Shown one piece after another: positions 9,261 through 17,601 of a stretch of 64,000 nucleotides of DNA (its first letter is position 1; each line of letters opens with the position of its first letter). Location: NCBI RefSeq assembly GCF_000367365.1, contig NZ_BARF01000059.1, forward strand, positions 186,001 to 250,000, read 5' to 3'. The DNA comes from Streptomyces prunicolor NBRC 13075 (GTDB lineage Bacteria; Actinomycetota; Actinomycetes; Streptomycetales; Streptomycetaceae). Position numbers and translations under genes: made by a program. Under the pieces are notes generated by a model that searched no databases, was not told the origin of the DNA, and saw nothing but the letters and a program-made list of their open reading frames with translations.

Positions 9261-11218
9261 TACCGGAGGACCGGCTCCTCTCCCCGTACACCGGCTGGAC
9301 GCGCACACACTGGGAGGCGCTGGCCGACGCGCAGTTGACCGCCGTCCGCCCGTACGCCACCGACCGGCACGCCCTGCTCCACCTCCCCGGCCCCGCCAGC
9401 CGCAACGGCCGGCACAGCGACGGCCTCGAAGGCTTCGCGCGCACCTTCCTCCTCGCCGGCTTCCGCCTGGCCCAGTCCGGCGACAACGACCCGTACGACC
9501 ACGCCAGTTGGTACGCCGAGGGCCTGACCGCCGGCACCGACCCGCACTCCCCGGACCACTGGCCGAGCATGCGCGAGTGCGGGCAGGCCAAGGTGGAGTG
9601 CGCGTCGGTGGCGATCGCGCTGCACGAGACCCGGCCCTGGATCTGGGACCGGCTGGACGACGCCGTACGGCAACGGATCGTCGCCTGGATGACGGACCTG
9701 CTCGGCAGTGAGGTCCCCGACAACAACTGGGTCTGGTTCAGGGCGATCACATCGGCGTTCCTGCGCTCGGTCGGCGCCCCGTGGAGCGCGCCCGACATCG
9801 ACCACGCGATCGCGCGCACCGAGTCCTGGTACGCGGGCGAGGGCTGGTACTCCGACGGAGGCGGCACCGGCGGCCCGTTGCGCCACTTCGACCACTACTC
9901 GGGCTGGGCCATGCACTACTACCCACTCTGGTACTGCCGCATCTCCGGCGCCGACGCCGACCCCGCCCTCCTCCCCCGCTACCGGGCCCGGCTGCGCCGC
10001 TACTTGGACGATGCCCAGCACCTGGTGGCGGCCGACGGCGCCCCGCTGTACCAGGGCCGCTCCCTCACGTACCGCTACGCGACGCTCTGCCCGCTGTGGG
10101 CGGGCGCCGTCTTCGACGCCACTCCCCTGCCGGCGGGCCGTACCCGCCGCCTCGCGAGCGGAGTCCTACGGCACTTCACCGACGCCGGCTGCTTCGACGA
10201 GCGCGGGCTCCAACCACTGGGCTGGCACGGGGAGTTCACCGCCATCCGGCAGCCGTACTCGGGGCCCGGCTCGCCGTACTGGTCGAGCAAGGGCTTCGCC
10301 GGGCTGGTGCTGTCGCCCCAGCATCCGGTCTGGTCGGAGAAGGAGGAGGCGTCGCCGATCGAAACCCGGGACGTACGGCGGACGTTGACCGCCCCGGGGT
10401 GGCTGGTCTCCGGCACGGCGGCGGACGGGATCCTACGCGTCGTCAACCACGGCAGCGACCACGCCTTCGGTGACGGCACCGCCCCCGAGGCGGACGATCC
10501 GGTGTACAGCCGCCTCGCCTATGCCTCCCACGCCGCGCCCGACAGCACGGAGGCGAACCTGAACGACCCGCTCGACTCGCACATCGCGCTGCTCGACGCC
10601 GACGAACGGCCGTCCCACCGGCGCCCGTTGACCCGCCTGCACGTCGGCGTGCGCACGGCCGTCTCCCGCCATCGCGCGCACTGGCCGGTCGGCCCGGTGC
10701 CCGCCCCGTACGCCCACGATCCCGCGCCCGAGTTCCGTACAGGTCCATGGATCACGACGGCGTCCCTGCTGAACGGCCCGCTGGAGGTGCGCCTCACGCG
10801 CGTCGACGGCTCGGTCCAGGAACCGCTGCGGTTGCGCCTCGGCGGCTACTGTCTGGCCGCCGCCGAACCGCCGAGCATGCACCTGGAGCCGCAGCCGGCC
10901 GCATGGACGCGCAGCCCGACCGGCCTGTCCAGCACGGTGGTTGGACTGCGCGGTTTCGACGAGGCGGGCGTCGCCACCGCACGCGACGCCAACGCCTTCG
11001 GGTCGCACTCGGCGACACCCTGGCTCGCCACCACGGCGGAGGTCCAACTGGGCACGGTCTACGCCGCGTTGGTCTGTCTCTCCGGGGTGGTCGAGGGGCC
11101 GGGTGCCGCCGAAGCCGTACGACTTGAGGTCTGTTACGACGGTGACGGCACCGCCCTCGCGTCTGTCAGCTGGCCAGACGGCACCCAGGACAATGTCCGT
11201 CTGGAGCCGCCGAGTTGA
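9257..11218 (+). CDS. DUF2264 domain protein, probable carbohydrate-active enzyme
   Basis: 653 residues from a TTG at 9257 that overlaps the LacI stop codon (TTGA) and has AAAGGTGG upstream. The sequence follows the DUF2264 family: a long aromatic alpha-helical N-terminal half (NNWVWFRAITSAFLRSVG, FDHYSGWAMHYYPLWY) and a C-terminal beta-rich part. DUF2264 proteins accompany polysaccharide utilisation loci, and I recall some being assigned to a beta-glucuronidase family (GH154); this is recollection. No signal peptide is seen, so it probably acts in the cytoplasm on an imported oligosaccharide. Translational coupling to the regulator is unusual and suggests strict co-expression. Confidence 0.8.
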   Translation: MIPEDRLLSPYTGWTRTHWEALADAQLTAVRPYATDRHALLHLPGPASRNGRHSDGLEGFARTFLLAGFRLAQSGDNDPYDHASWYAEGLTAGTDPHSPDHWPSMRECGQAKVECASVAIALHETRPWIWDRLDDAVRQRIVAWMTDLLGSEVPDNNWVWFRAITSAFLRSVGAPWSAPDIDHAIARTESWYAGEGWYSDGGGTGGPLRHFDHYSGWAMHYYPLWYCRISGADADPALLPRYRARLRRYLDDAQHLVAADGAPLYQGRSLTYRYATLCPLWAGAVFDATPLPAGRTRRLASGVLRHFTDAGCFDERGLQPLGWHGEFTAIRQPYSGPGSPYWSSKGFAGLVLSPQHPVWSEKEEASPIETRDVRRTLTAPGWLVSGTAADGILRVVNHGSDHAFGDGTAPEADDPVYSRLAYASHAAPDSTEANLNDPLDSHIALLDADERPSHRRPLTRLHVGVRTAVSRHRAHWPVGPVPAPYAHDPAPEFRTGPWITTASLLNGPLEVRLTRVDGSVQEPLRLRLGGYCLAAAEPPSMHLEPQPAAWTRSPTGLSSTVVGLRGFDEAGVATARDANAFGSHSATPWLATTAEVQLGTVYAALVCLSGVVEGPGAAEAVRLEVCYDGDGTALASVSWPDGTQDNVRLEPPS

Positions 11219-11228
11219 TGAGCGGGAC

Positions 11229-11268
11229 GGTGTGGGACGCGGGCTGTCAGGGGCCCGCGCCCCACACC
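11229..11268. terminator. Bidirectional terminator hairpin
   Basis: Arms 11229-11244 and 11253-11268 (GGTGTGGGACGCGGGC and its complement with one mismatch), loop 8 bases, between the convergent stop codons of the DUF2264 and GH6 genes. No T-tract, as is common in streptomycetes. Confidence 0.7.
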
Positions 11269-11272
11269 GGGA

Positions 11273-12307
11273 TCATGTGCCGTCGATGAGCCGGACGGCG
11301 AGATCGGGACTGAACTGTCCGGCGGGCACCGTCGGTGCGATGCCGCACTGCCCGTCGGAGTTGCCCGGTGTCTTGACCCACAGCAGCAGGTCCTCGGCGC
11401 CGCCCACGCGCGGGGTGACACCGAGTTTGCGTCCGGCCGGGTTGCACCATTCGCCGTTGGAGCCGTTGCCGTTGCGGCTGGTGTCGACGGCGAAGTGGGA
11501 GGTGCCGCCGAGCGCCGAGTTGATCGAGTTGCCGTAGGTCTCCGAGGACGGGGTGGTGTAGAAGTTCGAGACGTTCAGGGAGAAGCCGCGGATGTTGGCC
11601 ACGCCCGCGGAGTTCAGTCGGCTCGCCATGGTCGCCGGGGCGACCCAGTTGGTGTGGCCCGCGTCCAGGTAGGCCCAGGTGTTGGGTGCCTTCTGCTGGA
11701 ACATCTGGGTGGCGTAGGAGAGCATCGCGAGGCGGTCGGTGATCTGTGCGCTGGTCAGGCAGCTGAAGTCCGACAGGGCGTCCGGCTCGATGACGACGAC
11801 GGCGGGGTGGGTGCCGACGGCTGCCGCGAAGGTGGAGATCCAGGTGCGGTAGGCGGCCACGCTGCCCGCGCCGCCGGACGACTCGCCGCCGCACGCGTCC
11901 CGGCCCGGGATGTTGTACGCGACCAGGACCGGCAGCTTGTCGTGGCTGTCGGCCGCGCCGACGTAACCGGACACGGCCGGTCCGATCCCCGCGCTCTCGT
12001 TGGCGAACCAACGGGCGATCGGCTGGGAGGAGATGGCCGACTGGATGCGTGCGGCACGGGAGTCGGAGGGGTTGTTGCGGACCCAGACGGCCGGGCCGGA
12101 GTCGGGGTTCGAGTAGAAGCCGCTCGTCAGGGAGACCGGGCTGGCCGCTGCCGCCGAACCGGTCGCCACGAGCGACAGTGGCGCAACGAGCAGACAGATC
12201 AGGGCAGTTCGGAGCAAGACCGTTTTGAGCGAGGTGGTCTTGTGCGGGTCGGTTGTGAGCGAGGCGGTACTCCGGGGGCTGGTTTTGAGCAGGGCTTTCC
12301 AACGCAT
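11273..12307 (-). CDS. Secreted glycoside hydrolase family 6 cellulase
   Basis: 344 residues: a long N-region with a Sec-type signal peptide ending about ATGSAAAAS (residue 54), then a GH6 catalytic domain without a binding module. Family landmarks are VAYNIPGRDACGGESSGG (active-site region with a catalytic Asp), VVVIEPDAL (general acid Asp) and the C-terminal NGEWCNPAGRKLG segment. GH6 enzymes are inverting endoglucanases or cellobiohydrolases acting outside the cell; the short domain suggests an endoglucanase. The gene follows the GH9 gene across a strong hairpin. The first 30 codons contain near-repeats of GAGCGAGG. Confidence 0.9.
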   Translation of the reverse strand: MRWKALLKTSPRSTASLTTDPHKTTSLKTVLLRTALICLLVAPLSLVATGSAAAASPVSLTSGFYSNPDSGPAVWVRNNPSDSRAARIQSAISSQPIARWFANESAGIGPAVSGYVGAADSHDKLPVLVAYNIPGRDACGGESSGGAGSVAAYRTWISTFAAAVGTHPAVVVIEPDALSDFSCLTSAQITDRLAMLSYATQMFQQKAPNTWAYLDAGHTNWVAPATMASRLNSAGVANIRGFSLNVSNFYTTPSSETYGNSINSALGGTSHFAVDTSRNGNGSNGEWCNPAGRKLGVTPRVGGAEDLLLWVKTPGNSDGQCGIAPTVPAGQFSPDLAVRLIDGT

Positions 12308-12355
12308 GGTGCGTCCCTATCTCTTGGGTCGGGGCTGCCGTGGGCCCCTCGGCTC

Positions 12356-12391
12356 GGCTCCCGCCCGCGCTCGTCCAGCGCGGGCGGAGCC
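12356..12391 (-). terminator. Terminator hairpin after the GH9 gene
   Basis: A 16-base arm (12356-12371) and 15-base arm (12377-12391), complementary except for one bulged base, with loop CGTCC. It begins 31 bases beyond the GH9 stop codon and separates GH9 from GH6. Confidence 0.75.
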
Positions 12392-12421
12392 ACGGCGGTA
12401 CGTACGGTTCGAACAGCAGGC

Positions 12422-14683
12422 TCAGCGCGCGGAGTCGGCGGCGAAGGTCGCCACCCAGGCGAGCGCGGAGTTCCAGTTGATGGCGATCTCGTTGGTCGAG
12501 TACGAGTAGATGTCGTCGATGTAGCAGGTGGCGGGGGCGCAGCCGACGAGGTTCTGTTGCGCGACCGGGTCCTGGAGGGCGGAGTCGGGGCCGCCGGCGA
12601 GTGAACCGGGCGGCGGGCTGGGCAGGTTGGGGTCGATCTGGTGGGCCCAGATGCGGTTGTGCTGGTTGTGGCTGAACTGGGTGCCGTAGCCGGTGACGAA
12701 GGACTGGTTCAGGGCGTTGCGGCCGAAGAGGTAGTCCAGGGACTCCAGGACTGCGCTGCGGTAGCTGTCCCGGTGGGTGAGGTCGTAGGCGGTCGCGATG
12801 ACCATGGCGTTGTTCGCGGTGACGCTGTTGGAGCCCCAGACATAGGCGCCGTCGGTGGGGAGGTTGGGGTTCGGGTAACCCTGCGAGCGTTCATCGCTTA
12901 CGAAGCTGTCGGCGACGGCGAGGACCCGCTTGCGGGCGGCGGTGACCATGCGGGCGGGGAAGCGGTTCGGCAGCCGGACGACGGTGAGGTCGGCCAGCGC
13001 GCCGGTGTCCCGCCAGGAGAACCCGGCCGGGGTGATCTCCGTGTCGATGCGGGACAGGTAGGCGCGGTCGTGGGTGGTGGCGTACAACTCCGTTGCGGCC
13101 CAGGAGAATTCGTCGGTCACGTCGGTGTCGGCGTACGCTCCGCCGCCGACGCTGTCGCTGCTCGGGGCGTACACGTCGGGGTGGGCGAGCGCGGCCTTCC
13201 AGGCGGTCTCGGCGGCGGTCAGGCAGGTGCGGGCGAAGTCCGCGTCGTAGCGGGCCCAGACTCGGGCGCACTGGGCGCCCGCGGCGGCCAGGTTGAGGGT
13301 CGCGGCGGTGGACGGCGCGTGCAGGTAACGGGGTTGGGAGTCCTTGTCGGGCTGGGTGGGCAGGGCGCTCCAGGCCAGGTCGTGCACCTTGTGGTGGACC
13401 ATGCCGGCCAGCGGTTCGCCCGCCGGGACCTGCATGCTCAGCAGGAACTCCGTCTCCCAGCGGGACTCGTCGAGGACGTCCGGGACGCCGTTGTGGTTCT
13501 CCGGGATGCTCAGCAGTCCGTCACGCAGTCCGGCGGTGTCGCCCTCGGCGCGGGAGCGTTCGTAGGAGTCCATCAACTGCCAGGCCGCCAGGGCCCCGTT
13601 GACGACGTACTTGCCCTGGTCGCCCGCGTCGTACCAACCACCCTGGACGTCAAGGGAGTAGTCGCAGGTGCCGGGCAGGCAGGGTACGTCGGTGTCGCCC
13701 TTGTTGGGGGCCACGCCGATGTGTCCGGCGGGCCGGGCGTAGGCGTCGCCCGCGTACTGCGCCTCGATGGGCGTACCGCTGCGGACGTCGTAGAAGTACC
13801 CCAACGCGTCCTTGCGCAGGGAGGTATAGGGGTTCTCCGCGATGGCGAACGGATAGCTGGTCGCGTCGCCGACGACGAGCGTGTATCCCGTACCGGCCTT
13901 GCGCACCGAGCTGAAGTCGGCGATGTGCACATGGTCGCCGGAGGCGGCGTCCGTGCCCTGGACGTCGGTGCGGCCCGACTTCACGACCTCACCCGAGTCG
14001 TCGAGCAGCCGCCAACGCACGGGCTTCGTCGAGGAGTTGACGATGGACGCCTTCTTCGGGCCGTGCACCGCGTAGCCGTATTGGTTCGTCCGCACCGGGG
14101 AGCCGAAGTCCCGTCCGCCGCCCGGGGGTATCGCGCCGCCGGTGAGGGAGACGTCGTCGAGGCAGAGGGTGAACGGCTGGGCGGCGCCGCCCTGTTGGAA
14201 GGAGAGCTGGGCGTGCAGGTTGGCGGTGGTCGAGGTACCGGTGAACTGGAAGGTCTTCGGCGTGGTGGTGAGGGCGGCGGTCTTGTTGAAGGTCGTCGTG
14301 ACCGGGGCGGCGGGCACCTGAAGCACCGCGTGGATCGACACGTCCCGGGTGGCGGAGGCGGTGAAGCGCAGGGTGTAGGGCTGACCCGCCTCCAGCGGGA
14401 TGTCGTTCTGGCCGATCATCGAGTCCCAGACGTTGACGGTCCCGGCGGGGACATCGGCGCACAGGCGGCCCGAGTTGACGGTGGACGGTGTGTTGCCGCT
14501 GCTCCACCACGAGGTCTTGCCGTTGTCGAACGTGCCGTTGAGCACCCGTTCGTAGGGCGCGTCGGCGGCCTGCGCGGACGTCACGGGAAGCACGGGGGTC
14601 GCGGCCAGGGCGGCGACGGTCAGGGCGGGCGCGAGGAGGACCGCGCCCCATCTGGTCCTGCGGAATCTGGTGCTGCGGAACAT
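12422..14683 (-). CDS. Secreted glycoside hydrolase family 9 endoglucanase with N-terminal binding module
   Basis: 753 residues. Order: signal peptide ending near VTSAQAAD (about 40), a CBM4/9-like beta-sandwich (about 41-185, VLNGTFDNGKTSWW), an Ig-like CelD_N domain (about 190-285) and the GH9 catalytic domain (about 290-750). Catalytic landmarks: GGWYDAGDQGKYV carries the nucleophilic-water Asp pair, FVTGYGTQFSHNQHNR is the substrate-binding His/Arg segment and YSTNEIAINWNSALAW holds the general acid Glu. It acts on cellulose outside the cell. A CebR-like box lies upstream at 14871, between it and the divergent beta-glucosidase gene. Confidence 0.92.
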   Translation of the reverse strand: MFRSTRFRRTRWGAVLLAPALTVAALAATPVLPVTSAQAADAPYERVLNGTFDNGKTSWWSSGNTPSTVNSGRLCADVPAGTVNVWDSMIGQNDIPLEAGQPYTLRFTASATRDVSIHAVLQVPAAPVTTTFNKTAALTTTPKTFQFTGTSTTANLHAQLSFQQGGAAQPFTLCLDDVSLTGGAIPPGGGRDFGSPVRTNQYGYAVHGPKKASIVNSSTKPVRWRLLDDSGEVVKSGRTDVQGTDAASGDHVHIADFSSVRKAGTGYTLVVGDATSYPFAIAENPYTSLRKDALGYFYDVRSGTPIEAQYAGDAYARPAGHIGVAPNKGDTDVPCLPGTCDYSLDVQGGWYDAGDQGKYVVNGALAAWQLMDSYERSRAEGDTAGLRDGLLSIPENHNGVPDVLDESRWETEFLLSMQVPAGEPLAGMVHHKVHDLAWSALPTQPDKDSQPRYLHAPSTAATLNLAAAGAQCARVWARYDADFARTCLTAAETAWKAALAHPDVYAPSSDSVGGGAYADTDVTDEFSWAATELYATTHDRAYLSRIDTEITPAGFSWRDTGALADLTVVRLPNRFPARMVTAARKRVLAVADSFVSDERSQGYPNPNLPTDGAYVWGSNSVTANNAMVIATAYDLTHRDSYRSAVLESLDYLFGRNALNQSFVTGYGTQFSHNQHNRIWAHQIDPNLPSPPPGSLAGGPDSALQDPVAQQNLVGCAPATCYIDDIYSYSTNEIAINWNSALAWVATFAADSAR

Positions 14684-15046
14684 ACCGGGCCCTCTCGGTG
14701 ACAGGGTCCCGGCTCGGTGCGGCGTCAGTGCCAGATGGTGGGCGGGGGCGACGAAGCTGTCAAGACTTCACGCACAGGAGTCTCTTCCGCAGCCACTTCC
14801 ACAGCCACATCCACAGTCTTTCCACGTCCGGACCCTTCACAGACCGAACGTTCCGCTTCTAGTCTGCGACTGTTAGCGCTTCCAGTTTCTTACTGAGGCA
14901 TCGCACAGGAACCGGCCGGGCTGTGGCGTCAACCCAGTTCCATCCCAGGTCAGCAGCGGCATTCGGATCGAGGACGCGGACACTCCGATTGTCACCGCTC
15001 TCGGAATATCCCGTAGACGGAGGTTCAAGTCAGTGAGGTCGAGTCA
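14684..15046. promoter_or_regulatory. Divergent intergenic region between GH9 and GH1 genes
   Basis: 363 bases without a gene. It holds the promoters for the two divergent cellulose genes and the CebR-like box at 14871-14884. A relatively A/T-rich patch around 14800-14895 surrounds that box. No other structure stands out. Confidence 0.6.
14871..14884. promoter_or_regulatory. CebR-like operator
   Basis: TGTTAGCGCTTCCA matches 11 of 14 positions of the known Streptomyces CebR box TGGGAGCGCTCCCA, including the AGCGCT core. CebR is the LacI-family cellobiose-responsive repressor. A LacI-family gene lies directly after the beta-glucosidase. Its location between two cellulose genes supports the call. 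Confidence 0.7.
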
Positions 15047-16399
15047 GTGAGCATGTTCGATCCCGGCTTCCTGTGGGGCGCCGCCACATCGAGCTACCAG
15101 ATCGAGGGCGCGGTCACGGAGGACGGCCGGGGCCCCTCCATCTGGGACACCTTCGCGACCACTCCGGGCGCGGTCCGGGGCCGTGACACCGGGGCCATCG
15201 CGGCCGACCACTACCACCGCTTCCCCGGGGACATCGCGCTGATGGCCCAACTCGGCCTGCGCGCCTACCGGTTCTCCCTCGCCTGGCCCCGGATCCAGCC
15301 CACCGGCTCCGGCCCGGCGAACCAGCGCGGCCTCGACTTCTACCGCCGGCTCACGGACACCCTCCTCGACCACGGCATCCAGCCCTGGCCCACCCTCTAT
15401 CACTGGGACCTGCCCCAGCCGTTGGAGGACGCGGGCGGCTGGCCGGTGCGGGACACGGCCGAGCGGTTCGCCGAGTACGCCGCCCTCGCGCACGAGGCGC
15501 TGGGCGACCGCATCGCCCGCTGGACCACCCTCAACGAGCCGTGGTGCTCGGCCTTCCTCGGCTACGGCACGGGCCGGCACGCCCCCGGCCGCCGCGAACC
15601 CGCCGCCGCCGTACGGGCCGCACACCATCTGCTGCTCGGCCACGGCCTGGCCTCGGAGGCGATACGGGACTCCGCACGCGTCGGCATCACGCTCAACCTC
15701 ACCCATGTCACCCCGCTCAGCGCCGAGCCCGCCGACCTGGACGCGGCCCGCCGTATCGACGGGATGCAGAACCGCCTCTTCCTCGACCCGCTGCTGCGCG
15801 GCGCGTATCCCGAGGACGTGCTCGACGACCTCGGCGAGGTGACCGGCACGGGCCATGTCCGCGACGGCGACCTGAAGCGGATCGGGGCTCCGCTGGACTA
15901 CCTGGGCGTCAACTACTACGCGCCGATGCTGGTCGCGGGCAGCCCGACACCGACCCAATCCGCCTACGTGGGCTCGCCGTTGACCCGGGTCGCCGACGGC
16001 GGCCGGCCGAAGACGGCGATGGGCTGGGAGATCGACGAGCGGGGACTCCTGGACCTTCTCCTGCGACTGAAGGCCGACTATCCGGCCGTACCCCTGTACA
16101 TCACGGAGAACGGAGCCGCCTTCGACGACGTGGTCGAGCAGGACGGGGAGCACGAGGTGGTGCACGACGCGGACCGGATCGCCTACCTGGACGGCCATCT
16201 CCGTGCCTGCGCGGAGGCGATCGGCCACGGTGTGCCGCTCAAGGGCTACTTCGTCTGGTCGCTGCTCGACAACTTCGAGTGGTCCTTCGGCTACGGGCCC
16301 CGCTTCGGCATCGTGCACGTCGACTACGCGACCCAGCGCCGTACGCCGAAGGACAGCGCCCGCTGGTACGCGGAGGTCATCCGGCGCGGCGGCCTGTGA
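15047..16399 (+). CDS. bglC: GH1 beta-glucosidase
   Basis: 450 residues, starting GTG at 15047 (FLWGAATSSYQIEGA follows, the classic GH1 N-terminus). The acid/base Glu is in TLNEPW (residue 164) and the nucleophile in YITENG (354); the C-terminal WSLLDNFEWSFGY motif is intact. No signal peptide, so it is a cytoplasmic enzyme hydrolysing imported cellobiose or cello-oligosaccharides to glucose. It is divergent from GH9 and followed by a LacI-family gene, an arrangement like bglC/cebR. The usual cebEFG transporter is not in this window. Confidence 0.88.
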   Translation: MSMFDPGFLWGAATSSYQIEGAVTEDGRGPSIWDTFATTPGAVRGRDTGAIAADHYHRFPGDIALMAQLGLRAYRFSLAWPRIQPTGSGPANQRGLDFYRRLTDTLLDHGIQPWPTLYHWDLPQPLEDAGGWPVRDTAERFAEYAALAHEALGDRIARWTTLNEPWCSAFLGYGTGRHAPGRREPAAAVRAAHHLLLGHGLASEAIRDSARVGITLNLTHVTPLSAEPADLDAARRIDGMQNRLFLDPLLRGAYPEDVLDDLGEVTGTGHVRDGDLKRIGAPLDYLGVNYYAPMLVAGSPTPTQSAYVGSPLTRVADGGRPKTAMGWEIDERGLLDLLLRLKADYPAVPLYITENGAAFDDVVEQDGEHEVVHDADRIAYLDGHLRACAEAIGHGVPLKGYFVWSLLDNFEWSFGYGPRFGIVHVDYATQRRTPKDSARWYAEVIRRGGL

Positions 16400-16402
16400 C
16401 GC

Positions 16403-16416
16403 CGTCAGCGCTTACA
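16403..16416. promoter_or_regulatory. Weak CebR-like site before the LacI gene
   Basis: CGTCAGCGCTTACA keeps the AGCGCT core of the CebR box but only about 8 of 14 positions. It lies between the beta-glucosidase stop and the regulator start, so it could mediate autoregulation. Confidence 0.35.
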
Positions 16417-16477
16417 GTGCTGCTACCGCCCGCCCCCGCCACCGCCCGCCCCTCCGTACGAACTGGAGTCGCCCCCC

Positions 16478-17479
16478 ATGACCTCACGGCCGCCGACGCT
16501 CGACGAGGTGGCGCTGCGCGCCGGGGTGTCCGTCGGAACCGTCTCGCGGGTGATCAACAACCGCCGGCATGTCAGCCAGAAGGCGCGGCAGGCGGTGGAG
16601 AGTGCCGTGGCGGAGCTGGGTTATGTGCCCAATGTGGCGGCCCGTTCGCTCGCCTCGCAGCGGCGCGGCGCGGTGGTGCTGGCGATCTCCAGCGACGATC
16701 CGGCGCTGTTCGCCAACCTCTTCTTCGCCGAGGTCATCACCGGGGTGAACGCGGTGATGGAGGAGACCGACCTCGAACTGCTGCTGATCCTGGCCGCGAG
16801 CGAGCGGGGCCGGGACCGGCTCACCCGCATCCTTCAGTCCCGCGGTGCGGACGGCGTCATGCTGCTGGCCCTGCGCGAGAACGACCCGCTGGCGAAGGTC
16901 GTCGAGGCGGGGAACGTCCCCGTCGTGCACGGGGGCCGCTCCCTCGAACGGCCCCCGCGCTGGTACGTCGACGCCGACAACCGGGGTGGCGCCCGGGAGG
17001 CCGTGGAGTATCTGATCGCGATGGGCCGTCGTGCCATCGGCACCGTCACCGGTCCGCTCGACATGCACGCGGGTGTCTCCCGCTACCTGGGCTTCCGCGA
17101 GGCGGTCGCCCTGGCCGGCCTGGCGGACCATCGCGTGGCGCACGGCGACTTCAGCGAGTTGAGCGGGGCCACGGCGACCGCCCGTCTCCTCGACGAACAC
17201 CCGGATCTGGACGCGATGTTCGTCGCCTCGGACGCCATGGCGGCGGGCGCTCTGCACGTCCTGCGCGAGCGCGGCCGGTCCGTGCCCGGGGACGTCGCGG
17301 TCGTCGGGTTCAACGACATCCTCACCGCCCGGCACACCCAGCCCGCCCTGACGACGATCCGCCAGCCCATCGTGGCCCTCGGCAGCGAGATGACCCGGAT
17401 GCTGGTGCGCGTGCTGGCGGGCGAGGAGCCGACGCCGCTCATCCTGCCGACGGAACTGGTGATCAGGGAATCCGCGTAG
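16478..17479 (+). CDS. LacI-family regulator, CebR-like
   Basis: 333 residues. HTH at residues 7-30 (TLDEVALRAGVSVGTVSRVINN), hinge with VAARSLASQRRGAV, then the effector-binding domain with the family C-terminal signature (DVAVVGFNDILTARHTQPALTTIRQP). It follows the beta-glucosidase by 78 bases and is the best candidate to bind the AGCGCT-centred sites at 14871 and 16403. The inducer is probably cellobiose or a related disaccharide; this rests on context, because many LacI paralogues exist in these genomes. Confidence 0.88.
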   Translation: MTSRPPTLDEVALRAGVSVGTVSRVINNRRHVSQKARQAVESAVAELGYVPNVAARSLASQRRGAVVLAISSDDPALFANLFFAEVITGVNAVMEETDLELLLILAASERGRDRLTRILQSRGADGVMLLALRENDPLAKVVEAGNVPVVHGGRSLERPPRWYVDADNRGGAREAVEYLIAMGRRAIGTVTGPLDMHAGVSRYLGFREAVALAGLADHRVAHGDFSELSGATATARLLDEHPDLDAMFVASDAMAAGALHVLRERGRSVPGDVAVVGFNDILTARHTQPALTTIRQPIVALGSEMTRMLVRVLAGEEPTPLILPTELVIRESA

Positions 17480-17556
17480 CGCGGCGGTCCCGGTCGTCCG
17501 GGCGTTCGCACATTCCGTAAGGCGCACCCCAAGGGCCGTACAACTAATCCCCAACA

Positions 17557-17586
17557 ACAAGTGTCTCGTAGGGCAACAACACTTGT
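17557..17586. promoter_or_regulatory. Inverted repeat before the GT2 gene
   Basis: ACAAGTGT (17557-17564) and ACACTTGT (17579-17586) form perfect 8-base arms separated by 14 bases, within a larger duplicated CAACAACA context. It ends 15 bases before the TTG start and just before the GGGGGG ribosome binding site. It may be an operator or a leader hairpin. Confidence 0.5.
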
Positions 17587-17601
17587 CCCGGGGGGGATAT
17601 T

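Noticed and set aside
12199..12340. Near-repeats of GAGCGAGG in the GH6 leader as regulatory sites
   Set aside because: They lie within codons for the long signal peptide and are imperfect; no operator symmetry is seen.
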